Assembly (NCBI GenBank): GCA_903891475.1
Contig: CAITEP010000008.1
Location: 124,001-188,000 of the forward strand
Source of the DNA: an uncultured Mucilaginibacter sp.
Lineage (GTDB): Bacteria; Bacteroidota; Bacteroidia; Sphingobacteriales; Sphingobacteriaceae
Length of the DNA stretch: 64,000 bases
Direction of reading: 5' to 3'
Shown one piece after another: positions 57,772-64,000 of the stretch. The notes beneath the pieces are model-generated. The model searched no databases, was not told the origin of the DNA, and saw only the letters and a program-made list of their open reading frames with translations. The translations under genes were made by a program, and so were the position numbers. Position 1 is the stretch's first letter. Every line of letters starts with the position of its first letter.

Positions 57772-58054
57772 GTTTTTCCTTAAAATATTGGTACTTTATA
57801 TCATTTAAATTGATTTCGTTTAAACCAGTATCCTGTAAAATACCCGTTAAGGAATTGATATCTTCCGGAATTTCAAGTTTCCCGAACTTCTCCATCAGGG
57901 CAGTATTATGCATTTCTTCCCTGGCAATTTCATTCAAGCGTTGTTGAATAAACTTTGAAAGACTTACCTTCCGCTTTTCAACGTATTTTTTTGCCCACTT
58001 TATAGTTTCAGCATCTATACTTAACGTAAGTTTTGAAGTTGCCATAATTTTCAA
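57761..58054 (-). CDS. DUF6364-like antitoxin
   Basis: TSKLTLSIDAETIKWAKKYVEKRKVSLSKFIQQRLNEIA (ribbon-helix-helix-like N-terminus); overlaps PIN gene by 11 nt. Confidence 0.85.
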   Translation of the reverse strand: MKIMATSKLTLSIDAETIKWAKKYVEKRKVSLSKFIQQRLNEIAREEMHNTALMEKFGKLEIPEDINSLTGILQDTGLNEINLNDIKYQYFKEKHEL

Positions 58055-58062
58055 TTAATCAT

Positions 58063-58091
58063 TACGTACAAATATACAAAACTGATACGTA
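58063..58091 (-). promoter_or_regulatory. Candidate TA promoter/operator: TATATTTG -7 box flanked by two TACGTA palindromes
   Basis: Plus-strand TACGTA at 58063-58068 and 58086-58091; CAAATATA (minus TATATTTG) at 58069-58076. Confidence 0.55.
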
Positions 58092-59282
58092 TTATTTTAA
58101 AACACCCAGTTGCTTTCCAACTTTGGTAAATGCCGCTATGGCTTTATCCAAATGTTGCATGGTATGCGCCGCTGATATTTGTACCCTGATGCGGGCCTTG
58201 CCTTGCGGTACTACCGGATAGTAAAAACCAATAACATAAATACCTTCCTCTAACATGTTGGCTGCAAATTCTTGCGCTAGCTTGGCATCATATAGCATTA
58301 CAGGTACTATGGGGTGTATGCCGGGCTTTATATCAAAACCTGCCTCCGTCATTTTTTTACGGAAGTAAAGGGTATTGGTTTCAAGCTGGTCGCGCAGGCT
58401 GGTGGTTTCGCTCAACATATCCAATACCGCGATAGACGCCCCGGTAATTGCCGGTGCCAAAGTGTTCGAAAATAGATAAGGCCTTGACCTTTGGCGCAGC
58501 AAATCAATAATTTCTTTTCGGCCCGAAGTAAACCCGCCAGATGCGCCACCCAAGGCCTTGCCCAAAGTGCCTGTAATAATATCAATCTGCCCCATCACCC
58601 CATGATGCTCGTGCGTGCCCCTGCCTGTTTTACCCAAAAAGCCTGAGCAATGGCATTCATCAATCATTACCAAAGCATTGTACTTTTCTGCCAGTGCACA
58701 AATTTTATCCAGTTGGGCAATGGTGCCATCCATACTGAATGCGCCATCGGTTACTATAACGCGATGCCTGCAAGCGGTGGAGGCTCGTAGCTTTTCTTCC
58801 AAATCGGCCATATCGTCATGCTTATAACGATGTCTTTGGGCTTTGCATAAACGCACCCCATCAATAATGGAAGCATGGTTCAACTCATCCGATATAATGG
58901 CATCCTGCTCATTAAACAATGGTTCAAATACACCACCATTGGCATCAAAAGCCGCGGCGTATAAAATAGTATCCTCTGTGCCTAAAAACTCACTAATTTT
59001 TCTCTCCAGTTCTTTATGAATATCTTGCGTACCACAAATAAACCGCACTGATGACAGACCAAAGCCATGCGTATCAATAGCTGCTTTAGCCGCAGCAATC
59101 ACTTTTGGGTGTGATGATAGCCCAAGATAATTATTGGCGCAAAAATTGATGACCTGCTTGCCATCGTTCAACTCAATATCAGCCCCTTGTGGCGAGGTAA
59201 TGACGCGTTCTCGCTTGTATAAACCTGCTTGCTCTATATCGGCTAATTCTTTTTCTAATACTGGCTTTAGTGTAGTGTACAT
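58092..59282 (-). CDS. kbl: Glycine C-acetyltransferase (2-amino-3-ketobutyrate CoA ligase)
   Basis: MYTTLKPVLEKELADIEQAGLYKRERVITSPQGADI, NFCANNYLGLSSHP, GFGLSSVRFICGTQDIHKELE, TDGAFSMDGTIAQLDKIC, IDECHCSGFLGKTGRGTHEH, GTLGKALGGASGGF. Track ORF starts at 59303; ATG at 59282 fits better. Confidence 0.95.
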   Translation of the reverse strand: MYTTLKPVLEKELADIEQAGLYKRERVITSPQGADIELNDGKQVINFCANNYLGLSSHPKVIAAAKAAIDTHGFGLSSVRFICGTQDIHKELERKISEFLGTEDTILYAAAFDANGGVFEPLFNEQDAIISDELNHASIIDGVRLCKAQRHRYKHDDMADLEEKLRASTACRHRVIVTDGAFSMDGTIAQLDKICALAEKYNALVMIDECHCSGFLGKTGRGTHEHHGVMGQIDIITGTLGKALGGASGGFTSGRKEIIDLLRQRSRPYLFSNTLAPAITGASIAVLDMLSETTSLRDQLETNTLYFRKKMTEAGFDIKPGIHPIVPVMLYDAKLAQEFAANMLEEGIYVIGFYYPVVPQGKARIRVQISAAHTMQHLDKAIAAFTKVGKQLGVLK

Positions 59283-59335
59283 GAGATTTGAATTGAGCCG
59301 CAAAATTACTAATACAGATTGTATTTTGATTTATT

Positions 59336-59480
59336 GATTTAGTGAATTATTGATTTGTTGAATTGGTGGGGTTTATTGTTGAATTGCTGGATTGTTAAAT
59401 TGTTGTGGGGAGGGATATTGTTGAATTGTTTGATTGTTAAATTGTTGGGGTGGGTTATTGAATTGGTTTGTTTTTGATTA
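59336..59480. repeat. Degenerate AT/GT-rich tandem repeat (ATTGTTGAATTGnTnGATTGTTAAATTGTTG units)
   Basis: attgttgaattgctggattgttaaattgttgtgggg...attgttgaattgtttgattgttaaattgttggggtggg. Confidence 0.7.
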
Positions 59481-59651
59481 TTGATTGTCCGATTTTTTAA
59501 ACCATCCTCTTTAACGCTTTGAGAAATATTTAATGAACGTTTGATTGAACAAACTAATGGCAATAGCTTCAGGACTATATCAGGAGTTAGAGATCAAATT
59601 AGTTAGAGATAATTGAAATATTTTTTTAGCTATTCTTATCCCTAAATAAAG

Positions 59652-60374
59652 TTATTTAATGTTCGATGCCGCGTTAATAATCATATTCATCCCGTTTATA
59701 TGCGGGGAAGATTTTGAAAGAAATTCAACAGCTTCTGCAACTTCATCGGTGGTTAATAGGGATCCCAGTACATGATCTTCCGTCATCTGACTGATAATTC
59801 TGCTATCTACATTTTTTGTAAAGTCAGTAAGCATAAATGAAGGCGAAATCATGTTCGACGTGATTTTATACTTTGCATTTTCGGTAGCCCAAACTTTACA
59901 TAATTGTTCTAAATAGGCCTTATTTGCGGTATAAATTGATGAGCCGGTAGGCGGATTATTGATAAGGAAGGATGTTAATATGGTGATTATTTTGCCCGAT
60001 TTTTTTTTACGAAAGTTATTAATTGCAGCTTGCGTAATAGCAATGGTAGGAATTAGGTTATTACGAAAATCAATTAAAAAATCATTTTGAGGTATTTTGT
60101 GAAAATAAGTTTTAATAGCTTCGCCAGTATAGGCATTGTTTACCAAAACATCTAATTCAAGGATACTTAAGCTTGTCGCCAGTGCGCTAGTTTCCTCCTC
60201 GTTCGTAAAATCCCATTTAATAGCGGTCGTATTTTCAAATATTGATTCTATTTCTTTGGCTTTTGCAGCGGAATTATTATAAGTAAAATAAACTTTGTTT
60301 TTGGTATCGGCAGCAAGTTTGCGCGTAATTGCGGCTCCAAGACCGGAAGAGCCACCGGTTATCAAAATATTCAT
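59652..60374 (-). CDS. Short-chain dehydrogenase/reductase
   Basis: NILITGGSSGLGAAITRKLA (Rossmann), VLVNNAYTG, SIYTANKAYLEQLCKVWA (SxxxYxxxK-like). Confidence 0.9.
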   Translation of the reverse strand: MNILITGGSSGLGAAITRKLAADTKNKVYFTYNNSAAKAKEIESIFENTTAIKWDFTNEEETSALATSLSILELDVLVNNAYTGEAIKTYFHKIPQNDFLIDFRNNLIPTIAITQAAINNFRKKKSGKIITILTSFLINNPPTGSSIYTANKAYLEQLCKVWATENAKYKITSNMISPSFMLTDFTKNVDSRIISQMTEDHVLGSLLTTDEVAEAVEFLSKSSPHINGMNMIINAASNIK

Positions 60375-60766
60375 ATTATTCCAATTTGAATTTTTCCTTT
60401 ACAAGCAACCTTACCTTCCTGATTGGTAAAACTAAATTTAAAAACCACCGTCGAAACAGATTCGTAAACTTCAATAACCGTTGCCACAAAACGCAAGGTA
60501 TTGTTTAAATAAACCGCGTTGGTAAAGCTTAATTGTTGGGAGTGAATAATAACATCTTTGGTTGGCAGGCATTCGCCAATAAAATACGACAAAAAGCCAC
60601 CTAAAATATTCCCGTGCATTACTTTACTGTTGAAGCCTTTCGCCTGTGCAAAAGCATCATCAATATGAAGCGGGTTACAATCATTAAACGTCGCTATAAA
60701 AGTAGCGTAAACCTTTTCAGTAACTGTAAACTCGTGCTCAAACTTATCGTTAACGCTAAATAACAT
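60371..60766 (-). CDS. MaoC-like/hotdog-fold dehydratase
   Basis: ATFNDCNPLHIDDAFAQAKGFNSKVMHGNILGGFLSYFIGECLP. Confidence 0.87.
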   Translation of the reverse strand: MLFSVNDKFEHEFTVTEKVYATFIATFNDCNPLHIDDAFAQAKGFNSKVMHGNILGGFLSYFIGECLPTKDVIIHSQQLSFTNAVYLNNTLRFVATVIEVYESVSTVVFKFSFTNQEGKVACKGKIQIGII

Positions 60767-61005
60767 TATAGTTTAGCTTGAATGGCATTTAACATTTCAC
60801 CAACATTTTTCCAGCTCTGTATTTCCTGACTTGTAAAACGTATTTTAAATTTCTTTTCTATTCCAACTATCAATTGAATATGATTTAACGAATCCCAATC
60901 ATCAACATCCTTGGCAGTTGTTTCATCACTTAATTCAATATCTTCATTGTCTAAAACATCAATAAATACTGCCTTTACATTTTCTAAAATTTCTACTCTT
61001 TCCAT
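60766..61005 (-). CDS. Acyl carrier protein
   Basis: DVDDWDSLNHIQLIVGIEKKFKIRFTSQEI (DSL phosphopantetheine site). Confidence 0.92.
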   Translation of the reverse strand: MERVEILENVKAVFIDVLDNEDIELSDETTAKDVDDWDSLNHIQLIVGIEKKFKIRFTSQEIQSWKNVGEMLNAIQAKL

Positions 61006-61017
61006 CTCTTTACTTTA

Positions 61018-62748
61018 TTATTTTGCGCTTATATAGCAAGTTTTGTTTTGGTATTTTTCAACTTCTAATAAGAAATAGCCATTATCTTCTTTAAACCCCA
61101 GATTTTTATAATGATGCCTAACCATTTCATTTTTAGCGGTTGGCAAATATTCGCCTTTTAAATATTGGTAACCCTCCTTTTTGGCGAAATCAGTGATGGT
61201 ATTCAACACAAATTCTTCCATCCCCCGTTTTAAAACCCTACAGCTCATTAACCAAGTTTCGATAAATAAAGTTGATAATGAAAGTACTTTTAAAACGATG
61301 ATACAAATAAGTCCATTATCGCCAAATTTATCTTCGAGCGTAAAGGTAAAAGTAAAATAATCATCCGCTTTATTAATCAATTCAATATCCTGCTCTGTAT
61401 ACCTAACGGTTCTTAAATTAAACTGGTTTGAGCGTTGCGAAAGTTGGGCTACACGAGGCGTATTAAATTTATTAAAGGGTTCAACCAACGAAACCATTTC
61501 GAGGCTCTTTAAAAACTCTTCCTCATTTTTAAATTCATTCATTACCGCTTGCCTGGTGGCAGCCAACTGGTATTGTTGTGTTCTTTCGGCATCAGCTTCC
61601 GAAAAGGAGGCAGTTTCAAAAAGATTAAGCGGATATAAATATTCCAAATATTCAGCAGGGTCAACCGGAAGTTCAGGAACCGTTAATTCAGGAATAGCTT
61701 CCCTCACCATATTTCGCTCAAATGGGTTATCATCTAAAAAAACCATCGAATCAAATCCAATATTTAAAACTCGCTGTATATGGCGTATATTATCTACCTT
61801 ATTTTCCCAGTTGGCAACAAATACAGCTATATCATCAAGGTGCAACACCATATCCGGATGTTTTTCGAAAGGCTCTTTCGCAATATTTTCTGTATTTTTA
61901 CTACATACAGCCAAAATAACACCTCTGTTTTTAAGCTTTTTTGCCCAGTATTGAAACTCGGTAAATGCTTTACCTATGCCCAGGGTACCTATTGCTATAT
62001 TTTCTAAGCCATCATCGCCAATAATACCACCCCAAACGGTATTATCAAGATCCAATATTAAACATTTTTTAAACTGCCCGTTTATGGCTGCAATTATATC
62101 AACTGTTTTAGCTGCCACCGCTGGTAAAACATCCATATTTAAAACCATTTCGGTATTGATATAAATGGAAGGCTTAAACATGTTTTCCTTACCCACCTGA
62201 TTTTGTATATCGGCTATATCGCAAATAAAAAAGCCAGGAGTTTTACTTGCATATTCCATCAATAAATAGCTTAGCTTTCTAAGTTGGAATAAAAAAGAAG
62301 CAGGGGTTTTACTCGCGTAATTTCCAAATACCGAATCGTTAATTTCGGGATAATTGTAGTAAATAATTTTTGCTTGTAATTTTGAATTTATATTGCCTAT
62401 CAAATTACCAATATTATCCATTTCGGTATTAGCCAAACTTTCATATAATTGCGGTTTCAGCTTTCCGTATTTGGTTAATAACTTATGTGTTGATTGAAAT
62501 ACGATAATAATTTGGGGCTCAAAATGATAAAGTTCGGAAGTTGGGTCATAAACCTGACGCTCTATTTGATTAAAATCAGCCTCCCAGATATCAAGATCAA
62601 ATCCTCTCTCAAAACCCAATCCACGAATTGCAGTAACTAAAAATTGGGTTGCAGTGTCTCCAAGTAAAGCTACTTTTAAGCGTCGTAAGGAAGAAAAGTC
62701 TTTCTTTAAATTTTTTTTTAGGTGCGAGAAAGTATAAGATGTAATCAT
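61018..62748 (-). CDS. FkbH-like HAD-IIIC family protein
   Basis: CLILDLDNTVWGGIIGDDGLENIAIG, VCSKNTENIAKEPFEKHPDMVLHLDDIAVFVANWENKVDNI, SMVFLDDNPFERNMVREAIPELTVPELP, FNLRTVRYTEQDI; C-terminal GNAT-like region. Confidence 0.93.
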   Translation of the reverse strand: MITSYTFSHLKKNLKKDFSSLRRLKVALLGDTATQFLVTAIRGLGFERGFDLDIWEADFNQIERQVYDPTSELYHFEPQIIIVFQSTHKLLTKYGKLKPQLYESLANTEMDNIGNLIGNINSKLQAKIIYYNYPEINDSVFGNYASKTPASFLFQLRKLSYLLMEYASKTPGFFICDIADIQNQVGKENMFKPSIYINTEMVLNMDVLPAVAAKTVDIIAAINGQFKKCLILDLDNTVWGGIIGDDGLENIAIGTLGIGKAFTEFQYWAKKLKNRGVILAVCSKNTENIAKEPFEKHPDMVLHLDDIAVFVANWENKVDNIRHIQRVLNIGFDSMVFLDDNPFERNMVREAIPELTVPELPVDPAEYLEYLYPLNLFETASFSEADAERTQQYQLAATRQAVMNEFKNEEEFLKSLEMVSLVEPFNKFNTPRVAQLSQRSNQFNLRTVRYTEQDIELINKADDYFTFTFTLEDKFGDNGLICIIVLKVLSLSTLFIETWLMSCRVLKRGMEEFVLNTITDFAKKEGYQYLKGEYLPTAKNEMVRHHYKNLGFKEDNGYFLLEVEKYQNKTCYISAK

Positions 62749-62856
62749 TTTTTGAAGGCAAATTTAATTATATTTTCAGAACCAACAATTTAATATTGGG
62801 GTAGCTGTATTAAATTTGGCTGTCCGGTTTTTAGTTATTCAATATGCTTTAATAGC

Positions 62857-63855
62857 CTATTTATAAATTTCATGAAAAATTAAATCTCCTATTTTTTTGC
62901 GATAATGCACTACATCATTATGATAGTTGTATTTATTATTGGTAATTGAGTTTATGCCAGAATAATCGTAAACATTCTGTTTACCAAAAACATCCCATAG
63001 TGTTGATAAATCTTCTTTATTTATTTTTATTTGGTCGTACAAGGGGGCTATTACTATTTTATAGTTTGTATGATGCTTTTTAAAAATTGCTTCAATTTTA
63101 TTGAGGTAATTTAACTTATTGGTTGAGATTAGTTTTTTTGAAAATCTTTGATCTTTCGGTCTTTCATAAAATTTGGCAGCCGCGATATTGTAATAATTTG
63201 CGGAATCGGCATTTATCTTCTTCTCCGAATTTACTTCCCAGTCATTCGTAATAGCATCCATATCACTTTCTTTCATGCCTATAAAACCCTCCATATAGTC
63301 TCTCTGCTTTTTAAATATTTTATAATCAATGCTCGTAAGTATAAGCTTGGGGTTATTTAAATAGGCAAGAAAATCGTGCATGTAATAGTTGAATCTTGAT
63401 TTTTCTGAAATAAGGTAATGGTCATCCTCAAAATCACTCGCCTTTAAGGTGTCCGATTTACTAAACATTCTATCAATATCAATAACTATGAATGCATTTT
63501 TTACTGGACATTTTAATGAATCTATTAAATTCAGTCTTCGGTACACCCCTTCAATTGATTCGTTCCAAGCTCCAAAGGAAAAGGGAACATTTTCCTTTGA
63601 TAAATAGGTGGCCCATTTTTTCCCCGTATGGGCGGTACTTCGCGAACTACCGAAAATAAATGAATCATAATGGTATTTATCTTTGTTTTGCAAAAATACT
63701 TTCGTTGACGCGTTTCCGCGAGCCAGCATCATGATATCAAAATAGTAAACTTTGCGGTAAAATACATTTTGGAAAGGGTCTGTTACCACATAACAGGTTA
63801 TTAAAACCAAAAAAGGAATGCTGTAAAGTATAATTTTTTTTAGGAAGCTTGTCAT
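62857..63855 (-). CDS. SGNH-like/DltD-like membrane-anchored protein
   Basis: N-terminal TM; YDSFIFGSSRSTAHTGKKW (block-I-like Ser) and YNYHNDVVHYRKKIGDLI (D..H). Track ORF starts 63882; ATG at 63855 (MTSFLKK) plausible. Confidence 0.65.
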   Translation of the reverse strand: MTSFLKKIILYSIPFLVLITCYVVTDPFQNVFYRKVYYFDIMMLARGNASTKVFLQNKDKYHYDSFIFGSSRSTAHTGKKWATYLSKENVPFSFGAWNESIEGVYRRLNLIDSLKCPVKNAFIVIDIDRMFSKSDTLKASDFEDDHYLISEKSRFNYYMHDFLAYLNNPKLILTSIDYKIFKKQRDYMEGFIGMKESDMDAITNDWEVNSEKKINADSANYYNIAAAKFYERPKDQRFSKKLISTNKLNYLNKIEAIFKKHHTNYKIVIAPLYDQIKINKEDLSTLWDVFGKQNVYDYSGINSITNNKYNYHNDVVHYRKKIGDLIFHEIYK

Positions 63856-64000
63856 AGTTGTAAATTTAAAAACGTTTACCACCTTACCGGTTAAAAACGT
63901 ACCGATACTGAATATTAAAACTTAACGTAAATAAATTGATTTGTTGCCGACCCTGTAAAATGAATAATTGAAAAAATAACCAAATAGTATAATATTAACC

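Noticed and set aside
59339-59563. 74-aa ORF with NNLTIKQFNN repeats
   Set aside because: It is a translation of the degenerate AT-rich tandem repeat, without a credible start context.
1-64000. CRISPR arrays, tRNAs, rRNAs, classical riboswitches
   Set aside because: Looked for regularly spaced repeats, CCA-ended cloverleaf-like regions and conserved riboswitch motifs in intergenic spaces; none were convincing. Dedicated scans (tRNAscan-SE, Infernal) were not possible here.

Overview
This is a 64 kb chromosomal window from an AT-rich Bacteroidota genome. The order-level assignment is inferred from gene content, TAnnTTTG promoter boxes and outer-membrane protein families. Most of it is housekeeping or core-accessory genes: rnhB, gcvT, comB-like, mazG-like, dtd, rluD-like, lat, bshB1, a relA/spoT homologue, fur, purA, pabB, plsY, nadC, gpmI, lon, arfB, cmk, dCMP deaminase, rlmD, pheS and kbl. 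I saw no rRNA, tRNA, CRISPR array, transposase or integrase. The most interesting items are: (i) a DUF6364-like antitoxin / PIN toxin pair whose toxin stop codon overlaps the start codon of pheS, giving a fully overlapping antitoxin-toxin-pheS-lipoprotein operon; (ii) two near-identical AAAGTACTTTG-N5-CAAAGT palindromes in front of two transcription units next to a small winged-helix regulator; (iii) a 1743-aa protein formed by in-frame tandem duplication of a signal peptide/MG2/TonB-plug protein; (iv) a small AT-rich island with an Abi-C-like protein and a ParB-fold-like protein; (v) an FkbH/ACP/hotdog/SDR/SGNH-like cluster at the right edge; (vi) a DUF2071 gene split by one amber codon next to AraC and NTF2-like remnants; (vii) a perfect 14-bp hairpin inside the signal-peptide codons of a lipoprotein just after gpmI; and (viii) a REP-like hairpin array. 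All family calls come from reading motifs in the supplied translations. No database search was run.
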